This document shows positions 15,662 through 23,181 of a stretch of DNA of 29,475 nt, one piece after another. The DNA lies in NCBI GenBank assembly GCA_001689535.1, contig LUJP01000047.1, forward strand, positions 26,250 through 55,724. Reading direction: 5' to 3'. Under the pieces are notes generated by a model, which worked only from the letters and a program-made list of their open reading frames with translations, ran no database searches and was not told the DNA's origin. Numbering within the stretch: position 1 is the stretch's first letter; every line of letters starts with the position of its first letter. The DNA is from Bacteroidales bacterium M5. GTDB taxonomy: Bacteria; Bacteroidota; Bacteroidia; Bacteroidales; Muribaculaceae. The position numbers and the translations under genes are program-made.

Positions 15662-18067
15662 TCAGAAAGGATAACCCACCGAGAAATGGAACGTTGCGTC
15701 GCGTCCCCAGCGCGGATGAATTATGGGCCACGGCTCCTGGCCGCGCGCCGGATTGTGGGCCTTCATGCCAAGGTCGAAACGCAGCAGGAAGTAACTGAAG
15801 TCCATGCGCAGACCCACGCCATAGGCCAGCGCTATCTGCTTCCAGAACGTATCGAAATGGAACATGCCGCCGGGCTGGTTCTCGTAGTTGTGGATGGTCC
15901 ATATATTGCCGGCGTCGACAAACAGCGCGCCCTCGAACACCCAGAAAAGCTTGGCGCGGTACTCTGCCGAGAGATCCAGGCGGATGTCGCCGCACTGGTT
16001 GATAAAGTCGGTAACGGAATTGCGCGAGTCAAACGAGCCGGGACCGAGCGTGCGCACTCCCCAGCCCCTCACGCCGTTGGCACCGCCGGCATAGAAGCGC
16101 TTCTCAAACGGCAGCACGCGCGAATTGCCGTAGGGCACACCCAGACCCAGGCCCAGGTGGAGCGCCAGAGCGTGGCGCGGGGTGAAATTGCGGGTGTAGG
16201 CATAGTCCAGTTCAGCCTTGGCATACTGTGAATACTGGATGCCGAAGAGCGTATAGACGCCGTCGTGGCGCTTCTGGTGCGAGAGCGAGGAGATGGCATA
16301 GAGCAGGTTGCCGGCGGTCTCGGCCGACGCGCGCAGCGAATATACAGCGGGCTGTATCACGCGGCGCCCCGGCTGCGCGGTGGCTATATCCTTGTTGGTG
16401 CGGTAATAGGTATAGCCTATGCGCACTATGAAATGGTCCTCGTAGCTGTAGCGCAGCAGTGGGTTGGAGGGAGCTATCTGATTGATGAAATCGATGGTCG
16501 ACTCGGGCAGATACACATAATTGATGTCAAGCAGGTCGAGATTTCTGCGGATGAGGTTGCCCGGCGACGCCCACTTGTATTTCCACGCCGCGCCGGCGAT
16601 TATTCGGGTGTACTCAGGGCGTTCCTGATAGTTGAACGAGGCCGCCACCTCGGTAGAGGCATTGATGCGGCGCTTGAAATCCTGCGAAAGGAACGGGAAC
16701 ATGAACTTGGGGAAGGTGAATCCCACCTCCGATGCATACTCCGTGTAGCGGTCGTTTATGAGGCCGTTGAGGTTGCCCGACAGGCTCTCGTAGTTCATGC
16801 GGAACTTCGTTGTGAGCAGATTGCTGCGGTGGGCCATGTTGCGGTGGCGGTAGGCCAGTCCTATGCCGAATCCGAGGTCGCCCTCGGAGTTCGTGCCCTC
16901 GAGGTCGAGGGTCACGCTCTGTTTCTTGTTGCGCGACAGAAATATGTAGGCGTCAAGCCCCGGCATGCCGTCCTCCTCCTGCCCAGAGGGCACCATCTCG
17001 ATGTTGATTGTTCGGATGATTCCGAGGCGAGAGAGCGACTCGTATGTGCGGTCCACGTCAGTGGAGCTGTAAAGCTGGCCCGGACGAATGAAACACTTCT
17101 CCTCGAGCACCGACGGCACAATGTAGTGGTCGGGCGAGCCGTACACCACCTCTATGCCGCGGTAATCCACCGTATCGGCATCGGCCTGCGGGAGGCGGCG
17201 CGCGGCGTCGGCGACGTTTATGGCACCATCGGTCACGAACATCACGCGGTCTATGCGGTAACGGCGGTGCTGAAGCGAATTAGCGGCAGCCGAAGCCGTG
17301 TCGCCAGGGACTGCCGGCGCAGCGGCCTCGCGGCGCATGGTGCGCGGGGGCGTCACCGACATTATCAGGTCGACATCGAGCGAATTTTCGGCCGTATCGG
17401 CTATGAAAGTGATATATTCCTTGGCAAAACCGTAGTATCCGTTCTCGCGCAGGCGGCGCGCCACTCCGGCGCGGAAAGCGTCGAGCGCGTCGCGGTCGAA
17501 TGGCGTCCCTCCGGCCAGCGTGGCCTCGAGCGAATCGGGATTTATCACGGCCGCGAGGGTTGAGTCCTCCAGCTCAATCTCGAAATTGCGTATGCGGTGA
17601 CGCGGGCCGGGCACCACACGATAGGTCACGGCCATTTTCTTCTTGTCGCGCCGCGCCACGGTGTCAACCTCCACCTGAGCATCCATATATCCGGCGTTGA
17701 TCATGGCCTGGCGCAACTGACGGCGCGAGGCCTCCGTCATAGCATCGCTGTAGATCACCGGGGGCTGGCCGAGATGGCGCAGCCAGCGGTTGTACCACCG
17801 CGTGGAATCGCGTCCCGACAGACTGTAGGTGGCAAGCTGCAGCTTGAAGAAACCCAGCACCTTGTGGTTGGGGGTCTGGCGCAGATAGTTCACCAGATTC
17901 TCGCGGTCAACGCCGGTCGAATCATCCACAGTCACCGTCACCTTGTCGAGCAGAAGGCTTCCGTCGGGCACATGCTTGGTCGAACTGCATGCCCACAGCG
18001 CAAGCGCTGCTACTGCTGCGGCAAGCATACATAACGGACTTAAATGACTCAGGTTACTGCGTATCAT
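15662..18067 (-). CDS. Omp85-family outer-membrane lipoprotein, TamL/BamA-like
   Basis: The 801-residue protein has a lipoprotein signal with Cys27 (LWAC|SSTKHVPDGSLLLDKV). POTRA-like segments follow at about 35-430 and a C-terminal beta-barrel ends in ...FHFSVGYPF. The conserved loop-6 motif of Omp85 barrels appears as VRGW (residues 666-669) within ANGVRGWGVR. Lipidated TamA-like proteins are known in Bacteroidetes as TamL, and STKHVPDG after the cysteine is typical. A role in inserting outer-membrane proteins is inferred. An in-frame ATG at 18130 would place 21 basic residues before the signal and overlaps a -7 box at 18128-18135, so the start at 18067 is chosen. No tamB gene is in the window. 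Confidence 0.87.
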   Translation of the reverse strand: MIRSNLSHLSPLCMLAAAVAALALWACSSTKHVPDGSLLLDKVTVTVDDSTGVDRENLVNYLRQTPNHKVLGFFKLQLATYSLSGRDSTRWYNRWLRHLGQPPVIYSDAMTEASRRQLRQAMINAGYMDAQVEVDTVARRDKKKMAVTYRVVPGPRHRIRNFEIELEDSTLAAVINPDSLEATLAGGTPFDRDALDAFRAGVARRLRENGYYGFAKEYITFIADTAENSLDVDLIMSVTPPRTMRREAAAPAVPGDTASAAANSLQHRRYRIDRVMFVTDGAINVADAARRLPQADADTVDYRGIEVVYGSPDHYIVPSVLEEKCFIRPGQLYSSTDVDRTYESLSRLGIIRTINIEMVPSGQEEDGMPGLDAYIFLSRNKKQSVTLDLEGTNSEGDLGFGIGLAYRHRNMAHRSNLLTTKFRMNYESLSGNLNGLINDRYTEYASEVGFTFPKFMFPFLSQDFKRRINASTEVAASFNYQERPEYTRIIAGAAWKYKWASPGNLIRRNLDLLDINYVYLPESTIDFINQIAPSNPLLRYSYEDHFIVRIGYTYYRTNKDIATAQPGRRVIQPAVYSLRASAETAGNLLYAISSLSHQKRHDGVYTLFGIQYSQYAKAELDYAYTRNFTPRHALALHLGLGLGVPYGNSRVLPFEKRFYAGGANGVRGWGVRTLGPGSFDSRNSVTDFINQCGDIRLDLSAEYRAKLFWVFEGALFVDAGNIWTIHNYENQPGGMFHFDTFWKQIALAYGVGLRMDFSYFLLRFDLGMKAHNPARGQEPWPIIHPRWGRDATFHFSVGYPF

Positions 18068-18127
18068 GGGCTGCACCGACGCCCCGGCAGACAGACATAC
18101 AATGCCCCGCCGGCGGCCACGTGAGTG

Positions 18128-18135
18128 CAAAGTTA
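18128..18135 (-). promoter_or_regulatory. Putative -7 box for the Omp85-HAD operon
   Basis: Read on the minus strand, the sequence is TAACTTTG, an exact TAnnTTTG match. It would give a leader of about 57 nt before the start at 18067. A TTTG on the minus strand (18160-18163) lies 24 bp away, a looser spacing than usual. The site supports the shorter start chosen for the Omp85 protein. Confidence 0.5.
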
Positions 18136-18191
18136 AGCCACGGGCGCCAATCGTGAAAACAAATCGCGATAAAATCCGTTACAAAGTCAAG

Positions 18192-18224
18192 TTTGGATGT
18201 TTTCCTGAAATTTATCTAAATTTG
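18192..18224 (+). promoter_or_regulatory. Putative promoter of the GH2 gene
   Basis: TTTG at 18192-18195 and TAAATTTG at 18217-18224 match the Bacteroidetes -33/-7 elements with a 21-bp gap. The -7 box ends only 4 bp before the ATG at 18229. Transcription would begin at or next to the start codon, giving a leaderless or nearly leaderless mRNA. Confidence 0.55.
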
Positions 18225-18228
18225 TAAT

Positions 18229-18392
18229 ATGATTCCGCGAATTATACCCACTCTACTCATATATTCTCTCCTTTTTCTTGCCACCGGAACCAGCGTGGCG
18301 GCCCCTCCTCCCCCCTCCACTACCGTGAGATCGGCGCGCGCAGAAATTCTGGCCCCCGAGGCTCTCGCCCATGCCCGACAATATGCGGGGGG
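18229..18392 (+). pseudogene. 5' signal-peptide segment of the GH2 gene, out of frame with the rest
   Basis: Starting at the ATG at 18229, this frame encodes MIPRIIPTLLIYSLLF followed by LATGTSVAA. This is a textbook Sec signal peptide, and it continues to about ...LAPEALAHARQYAG before running on into non-homologous sequence that stops at 18459. The enzyme body continues in the +1 frame. A G6 run at 18387-18392 lies where the frames must join: with one G fewer, the reading would be ...ARQYAGARLSLNGTW..., a smooth entry to the GH2 domain. The segment is therefore read as the true N-terminus, separated by a one-base insertion, slippage site or sequencing error. Confidence 0.7.
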
Positions 18393-21193
18393 CGCGGCTG
18401 TCGCTCAACGGCACCTGGTGGGTGACCCCGGCCGCCGACTCCACCTTCTCGGGCCTTGAGAACACCAAGGATTGGAACACGCTCCAGGTTCCCGGCGAAT
18501 GGGTGATGCAGGGAATGGAAGTGAAACCAGGCGACAAGGCCGGCTATGTGCGGCGCCTCCAGATTCCGCCATCGTGGAGCGGACGGCGCGTGAAACTGCG
18601 GTGCAACGGCGTGTACAGCGGCGCCGAACTCATAGTCAACGGCCATCCTGCCGGAACCCACATGGGCGGCTTCACCCCCTTTGAGACTGACATAACGGAA
18701 CATATCACCTTCGGAACCACCAACACCATAGCCATGCGCATACAGTCGGAGACCGCAGCCGATTCCGTATCCTCGGCCTCCGTCTACGCCTCGCATCCCT
18801 TAGGCGGTATCACCCGGGACGTAAGCCTGATGGCGCTCCCGCCGGTAAACATAGCCATGTTCCATACCTCGACATCGTTTACCGACTCGGCCTATACCGA
18901 CGGACGCCTGCGTGCCGAGGTGACGGTGGCCAACGAGACCACACGCTGGACCGACGGCCTGAGCCTGCGCTTCATTCTGCGGAACCCCGACGGACACGAA
19001 GTGGAGCTGCCCAATTCCACCATAGACCTCGGAGGGGTAGCGCGCGACGACCAGCGCACGCTCGAAACTGTATTCGATATCCCCGACCCCAAGAAATGGG
19101 ACCCGGAACACCCTCGCCTCTACACCCTCACATGCGAGCTCATGAACGGCGGCCGCATCCTCACTTCGGCCACTCGCCGCGTGGGCTTCCGCCAGGTGGA
19201 GGTAAAAGGCAACCAGCTGCTGGTAAACGGCGTGCCCGTGAAGCTGCGCGGCGTCAACCGTCATGAGGTGTCGCCCGACCGCGGCCGCTCACCCTCCCCC
19301 GACGCTGGCCGCAGGGATGTGGAGCTGTTCCGCCGTGCCAACGTGAACTACATACGCACATCGCATTATCCGCCTGACGAATCGCTGCTCGACGCCGCCG
19401 ACGAACTGGGAATGTTCGTGGAGGTGGAAGCGCCCTTCTGCTGGGCCCACCAGAGCAATCCGGATCCCGCCATAAAGAACGACCTCTACCTGCGCCAGCA
19501 TCTGGAGACAGTCAATGCATTCCGCTCGCATCCCTCGGTTATAATGTGGTCACTCGGCAACGAATCGGTGAACTATGAAGACTTCCGGCAGGCAGCCGAA
19601 GCGATAGCTGAACTCGACCCCTCGCGTCCCCGCGTGTTCAGCCAGTGGGGGCCCGACGCCGACAAAGGCGAACTCGAGATAGCCAACCACCATTATCCCG
19701 GACCCTCGGGCCCGGAGGAATACCGCAATTATCAGCGGCCCGTGGTGTTCGACGAATACTGTCACATCAACGCCTACAACCGCTTTGAGCTGGCGGCTGA
19801 TCCCGGTCTGCGCGACGTGTGGGGAGAACTGCTCGACCGCATGTGGACCAACATGTATCACAGCACGGGAGTGGTCGGGGGAGCCGTGTGGTCGGGAATC
19901 GACGACACCTTCTTCCTTCCCGACGGACGCCCGGTGGGCTACGGAACGTGGGGCACCGTCGACGGCTGGCGGCGCGAGAAACCCGAATACTGGGGCATGA
20001 AGAAAGCTTACAGCCCCGTGAAGATATGGCTGCGCGAAAATGGATTTGACGGCCGAACCCTGCGTCTCCACGTGGAAAACCGCCACCTCTTCACCGACCT
20101 GTCGGAGTGTACCTTCCGGTGGGAGGTAGACAAAGTGTGCGGCGAGGCAACCCGTCCTCTGCCCCCGCGCTCCGAGACCGACATAGAGATAGAGCTTCCC
20201 TCCGAAGCCCGCAACGCCGCCGTGATAGAGGTAAGCGTGATCGGCTCCCGCGGATTTGAGATTGACGGTTATAGCTTCCGCAGCAACAAGTATCCGGCCT
20301 TCGCCTCCGGAAAGAAACGCCGCGAGAAGCCGAGCCTGAAAAAGACCCTTCCATCCGATCCGGTAGCCATAAAGGCCGGAGACCGTTCATTCACCATAGA
20401 CAACGCCACAGGCAGCATCACAGCCTCCAGCGGCAACCGTCTGCTTCTGGCCGGAGGGCCCACTCTGATGCTCCTGCCGCTCAACGGCGAGGGAGGAGGT
20501 CTGAAAATGACGGATGACGAGCAGAACCATATCCTGCCTTACAATCCCGTGTGCGACGGCTGGGAACTCGCTTCAGTGAAAGCCGAACAGATCAAGGACG
20601 AGATAACCGTGACCGTGGCCGGCGCCTACAAGCAGGCCGACGGCACCTACACCTACCGTTTCACACCCGATGGCGCTCTGACGGTTGACTATGACTTCGC
20701 CGTACACGACACCATAGCTCCCCGCCAGATCGGACTGGTGTTTTCCACCTCCTCCGACCTCAACACCGTGCGCTGGATGCGCGACGGCTACTGGAACACC
20801 TATCCCGAAAACCATATCGGAGCAACCGAAGGCACCGCCACAGCCGCGACCGACACAATTCCGCTCTGCGGCATCGCCGGGCCCTCCGAACACCCCTCAT
20901 GGGCGTGGAATCTCGACCGCACAGAGGCCGGTTCCAACGTGTTCCGCGCCACCAAGCGCAATATACGGCGCGCGCGGCTGACGAATGCAGATTCCTCGGC
21001 CGTAATCACCGTGGAAAGCGACGGCTCGCAGCATCTGCGCCCGTGGGTTGACGGCGAATTCACGCGCTTCCTTGTGGCTGACTACACCAACGGCGGACAC
21101 GAAGGCTTCCTCTTGCCCCATGTGGTAAAAGACTACCGCGAACTCAAGCCCGGCGACAGAGTGAAAGGAAGCGTGCGCCTCTCATTCCGATGA
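18371..21193 (+). CDS. Glycoside hydrolase family 2, beta-galactosidase-like
   Basis: The 940-residue frame has the LacZ-type layout. A sugar-binding jelly roll (about 8-140) and an Ig-like domain (about 160-275) precede the TIM-barrel entry KLRGVNRHEVSPDRG. The catalytic barrel has IRTSHYPPDE, acid/base Glu398 in SLGNES, and nucleophile Glu462 in VFDEYCH. A C-terminal beta-sandwich (about 670-940) resembles the beta-galactosidase small-chain domain, with WMRDGYWNTYPENH. It would hydrolyse terminal beta-linked sugars, probably galactose; the exact substrate is open. The ATG at 18371 has no signal peptide, but one lies just upstream in another frame (18229), so the native enzyme is probably periplasmic. 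Its stop overlaps the next start by 4 bp. No SusC/D genes are nearby. Confidence 0.88.
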   Translation: MPDNMRGARLSLNGTWWVTPAADSTFSGLENTKDWNTLQVPGEWVMQGMEVKPGDKAGYVRRLQIPPSWSGRRVKLRCNGVYSGAELIVNGHPAGTHMGGFTPFETDITEHITFGTTNTIAMRIQSETAADSVSSASVYASHPLGGITRDVSLMALPPVNIAMFHTSTSFTDSAYTDGRLRAEVTVANETTRWTDGLSLRFILRNPDGHEVELPNSTIDLGGVARDDQRTLETVFDIPDPKKWDPEHPRLYTLTCELMNGGRILTSATRRVGFRQVEVKGNQLLVNGVPVKLRGVNRHEVSPDRGRSPSPDAGRRDVELFRRANVNYIRTSHYPPDESLLDAADELGMFVEVEAPFCWAHQSNPDPAIKNDLYLRQHLETVNAFRSHPSVIMWSLGNESVNYEDFRQAAEAIAELDPSRPRVFSQWGPDADKGELEIANHHYPGPSGPEEYRNYQRPVVFDEYCHINAYNRFELAADPGLRDVWGELLDRMWTNMYHSTGVVGGAVWSGIDDTFFLPDGRPVGYGTWGTVDGWRREKPEYWGMKKAYSPVKIWLRENGFDGRTLRLHVENRHLFTDLSECTFRWEVDKVCGEATRPLPPRSETDIEIELPSEARNAAVIEVSVIGSRGFEIDGYSFRSNKYPAFASGKKRREKPSLKKTLPSDPVAIKAGDRSFTIDNATGSITASSGNRLLLAGGPTLMLLPLNGEGGGLKMTDDEQNHILPYNPVCDGWELASVKAEQIKDEITVTVAGAYKQADGTYTYRFTPDGALTVDYDFAVHDTIAPRQIGLVFSTSSDLNTVRWMRDGYWNTYPENHIGATEGTATAATDTIPLCGIAGPSEHPSWAWNLDRTEAGSNVFRATKRNIRRARLTNADSSAVITVESDGSQHLRPWVDGEFTRFLVADYTNGGHEGFLLPHVVKDYRELKPGDRVKGSVRLSFR

Positions 21194-21987
21194 CCATGGA
21201 CATAATCACCGCCATAAAGCAACGCCGCTCCGTGCGCACCTTTGCGCCCGACCCGCTCTCGCCCTCTCTCCGCGAGCACCTTGAGCGCTTCGCGGAGCTT
21301 ACACGCTCGCCGTTCGGAGGCAATGTGACCATCCGGCTCCGCGACATCGACGCAGGAAGCATATTCCGCCCCGAGACCTACGGAATGATTTCCGGAGCGA
21401 AAACATACTTTCTGATAGCCACCGGATCAGACGACAACTCGGCTCTGAGCGCGGGATACAGGTTCGAGCAGGTAATTCTGGAAGCCACACGCCTCGGATT
21501 GGGCACCTGCTGGGTGGGAGGCACCTTCCGGAAATCGGCCTTCGAGAGCCACGGTGCGTGGCCCGCGGGCGAGAGTCTGCGCGCCGTGTGCCCCGTTGGC
21601 ATCCCAGGCCGTGCCCGCTTTCTGGAACGCGCCATGACCTCGGTCATGGGCAGCTACAGGCGCAAGCCGTTTGAAAGCCTGTTTTACGCCGACGGATTCA
21701 GCTCTCCTCTCCCCGCCTCGTCGCCGCTGGCATTCCCGCTGGAGATGATGCGCCTTGCGCCCTCCTCCACCAATTCGCAGCCCTGGCGCGCCACAAAGGA
21801 TGGCGACACCGTCCATTTCTATTGTGCCACATCAAACCGATACTCGCTTATCGACTGCGGCATAGGCCTCTGCCACTTTGCAGAAGGAACTGCACATGCC
21901 GGAATCGACGGGAGTTTCGGGACCCTGACCGAACACCCGGTTCCGCCCCGCGACTGGCGCTACATCACCTCATTCACACGCCGGTAA
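21190..21987 (+). CDS. Nitroreductase-like protein (TM1586 family)
   Basis: The 265-residue protein is likely an FMN-dependent nitroreductase-fold protein. RRSVRTF (12-18) is the usual N-terminal flavin-binding start, GLGTCWVGG (103-111) lies in the middle, and APSSTNSQPWR (190-200) begins the second half. The double-half layout fits the TM1586 type, in which one chain holds two related halves. The substrate is unknown and no signal peptide is present. The start ATG overlaps the GH2 stop (ATGA), so translation is coupled; a second ATG lies at 21196. The link with a sugar hydrolase is not obvious. Confidence 0.8.
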   Translation: MTMDIITAIKQRRSVRTFAPDPLSPSLREHLERFAELTRSPFGGNVTIRLRDIDAGSIFRPETYGMISGAKTYFLIATGSDDNSALSAGYRFEQVILEATRLGLGTCWVGGTFRKSAFESHGAWPAGESLRAVCPVGIPGRARFLERAMTSVMGSYRRKPFESLFYADGFSSPLPASSPLAFPLEMMRLAPSSTNSQPWRATKDGDTVHFYCATSNRYSLIDCGIGLCHFAEGTAHAGIDGSFGTLTEHPVPPRDWRYITSFTRR

Positions 21988-22043
21988 ATCCCGAACAAAA
22001 GCCACGGGCAGACGTTATTCAGATAGGTTAACTTATATGAGCA

Positions 22044-22772
22044 ATGTCTCCCGCCGTTTCAAACAAGCCTCTCCAAAGGCACAAACCGAGAAATTACTTT
22101 TTATGGACCATGGATTCCCTGGTCCTCGTCCTCTCTGTAACACTCATCATCTGGATTTCAATCGACACATTCAACCGTGTCGACGTGCTCGCCGACCATA
22201 ATTACATGACATTCCAGTTCTGGGTGTGCATGGTGTTCATAGCCGACTTCTTCGTGGAGATGTACCACAGCCCCAACCGCTCCCGTTTCTTCTGGAAACA
22301 TATATTCGTATTGATTATCTCAATTCCCTATCTGAATATAATCAACGTGCTTGGCGTGCCCCTGAACCACGAGGCCCTATACTTTATACGATTCATCCCG
22401 CTGGCACGCGGCGCCCTCGCCTTCGGAATAATAATAAGTTATCTCTCGTCCAACGCCGTGACCAGCCTTTTCATTTCCTACCTGTCCATAATGCTGCTTG
22501 TGGGCTACTTCTGTTCGCTTATATTCTACCAGCGCGAGGCGGGGGTGAATCCCGAGGTCACATCCTACTGGAACGCTCTGTGGTGGTCGGCCATGAACAT
22601 GTCGACCGTAGGGTGCAACATCTCGCCCGTCACTCCGGCCGGCAAGATAGTGGCCGTGATACTGCCCGTGTCAGGCATGATTATCTTCCCGCTGTTCACG
22701 GTTTATCTCACCGACTACGTGACCCGCGCCGTGAAGCGCAGCAAAGACGGCGACACGGATCTGCTGGAGTGA
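22044..22772 (+). CDS. Ion-channel-like membrane protein with atypical filter
   Basis: The 242-residue protein has about six membrane segments (roughly 18-40, 55-75, 83-105, 112-134, 138-161 and 201-228). A pore loop lies between the last two (SYWNALWWSAMNMSTVGCN, 174-192). This is the six-helix, one-pore layout of voltage-gated-like potassium channels. The filter reads Thr188-Val-Gly-Cys-Asn192, where classical potassium channels have TVGYG. The S4-like helix has only a few arginines (Arg116, Arg122), so voltage sensing is doubtful. No RCK/TrkA domain follows the last helix. Annotation as an ion or potassium channel family protein is fair; ion selectivity cannot be predicted. A 56-bp gap separates it from the nitroreductase gene. 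Confidence 0.75.
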   Translation: MSPAVSNKPLQRHKPRNYFLWTMDSLVLVLSVTLIIWISIDTFNRVDVLADHNYMTFQFWVCMVFIADFFVEMYHSPNRSRFFWKHIFVLIISIPYLNIINVLGVPLNHEALYFIRFIPLARGALAFGIIISYLSSNAVTSLFISYLSIMLLVGYFCSLIFYQREAGVNPEVTSYWNALWWSAMNMSTVGCNISPVTPAGKIVAVILPVSGMIIFPLFTVYLTDYVTRAVKRSKDGDTDLLE

Positions 22773-22844
22773 GTGGGAGGAGATGTTACGATAGGGATAT
22801 TGACGCGGGATAACGTGTGGATGGTACAAAACCGCGAAATGTAG

Positions 22845-22864
22845 GGCTGCTCCATGGAGCAGCC
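22845..22864. repeat. Perfect 20-bp palindrome
   Basis: GGCTGCTCCATGGAGCAGCC is its own reverse complement and is preceded by GTAG. It lies 73 bp after the channel gene stop. The related sequence GTAGGGATGTTCCATGGAGC... at 29277-29304 shows the same GTAGGG...TCCATGGA layout, so this looks like a dispersed repeat family. It could also act as a terminator stem, but no T run follows. Confidence 0.8.
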
Positions 22865-22878
22865 GACTATAGAACGTT

Positions 22879-22928
22879 GGTTATCAGGAATGCACGGTGG
22901 TTATCAGCGGATGCACGAGCGTGCATCC
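22879..22928. repeat. Direct repeat with hairpin upstream of the efflux operon
   Basis: GGTTATCAGGAATGCACG (22879-22896) is repeated as GGTTATCAGCGGATGCACG (22899-22917), a period of about 20 bp. The second copy runs into GGATGCAC-GAGC-GTGCATCC (22909-22928), an 8-bp stem with a 4-nt loop, followed by CTAC. The GGATGCAC/GTGCATCCCTAC part resembles the GTAGGG-type dispersed palindromes nearby. Function is unknown. Confidence 0.7.
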
Positions 22929-22975
22929 CTACAATTGGGGGGATGACTTGAGTTTTGCAGCAGCCTCTCCGAGAG

Positions 22976-23000
22976 GACGGCCGGAGGCCGACCCTCCCAG
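22976..23000. repeat. Single arm of the GC-rich palindromic repeat (array 5)
   Basis: This is one A arm (GACGGCCGGAGGCCGACC then CTCCCAG), one base different from the copies in array 1. No complete B arm is beside it. It is the fifth intergenic location of this repeat in the window. Confidence 0.8.
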
Positions 23001-23020
23001 GAGGGGAAAAGTGACGAAAA

Positions 23021-23078
23021 TGTACGATGGGGGTGTACGGTTATGGCGGGAGTGTACGGAATCGGACAGTGGGGTACA
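23021..23078. promoter_or_regulatory. Candidate activator-binding array (TGTACG repeats)
   Basis: TGTACG occurs at 23021-23026, 23034-23039 and 23053-23058, and GGTACA, which pairs with TGTAC as an inverted partner, occurs at 23073-23078. The cluster is 35-92 bp upstream of the sigma-54-like element at 23113. That is a suitable position for an enhancer-binding response regulator. The link to such a regulator is inference; none is in the window. Confidence 0.4.
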
Positions 23079-23112
23079 GATATAATATTCTGTAAATCAA
23101 GCGATGTAACGT

Positions 23113-23128
23113 TTGGCACGCTTTATGT
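23113..23128 (+). promoter_or_regulatory. Candidate sigma-54 promoter of the efflux operon
   Basis: TTGGCACG at 23113-23120 is a full match to the sigma-54 -24 element. Ten bases after its GG, the -12 position reads GT (23127-23128), not the canonical GC, so the -12 half is weak. Transcription would start near 23140, about 40 nt before the adaptor start codon. No TAnnTTTG box was found in the gap; TAACGTTTG (23107-23115) is off by one base. In Bacteroidales, this operon type is often paired with an NtrC-type regulator. Confidence 0.4.
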
Positions 23129-23181
23129 GTCTATGATATGTGAGAACATAATAACCAAACATATCAAATTAAGTCATCACA

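Noticed and set aside
16265..17563. Long plus-strand open frame opposite the Omp85 gene (432 codons)
   Set aside because: It is antisense to a well-supported gene with POTRA and barrel features; GC-rich codon use opens long frames on the other strand.
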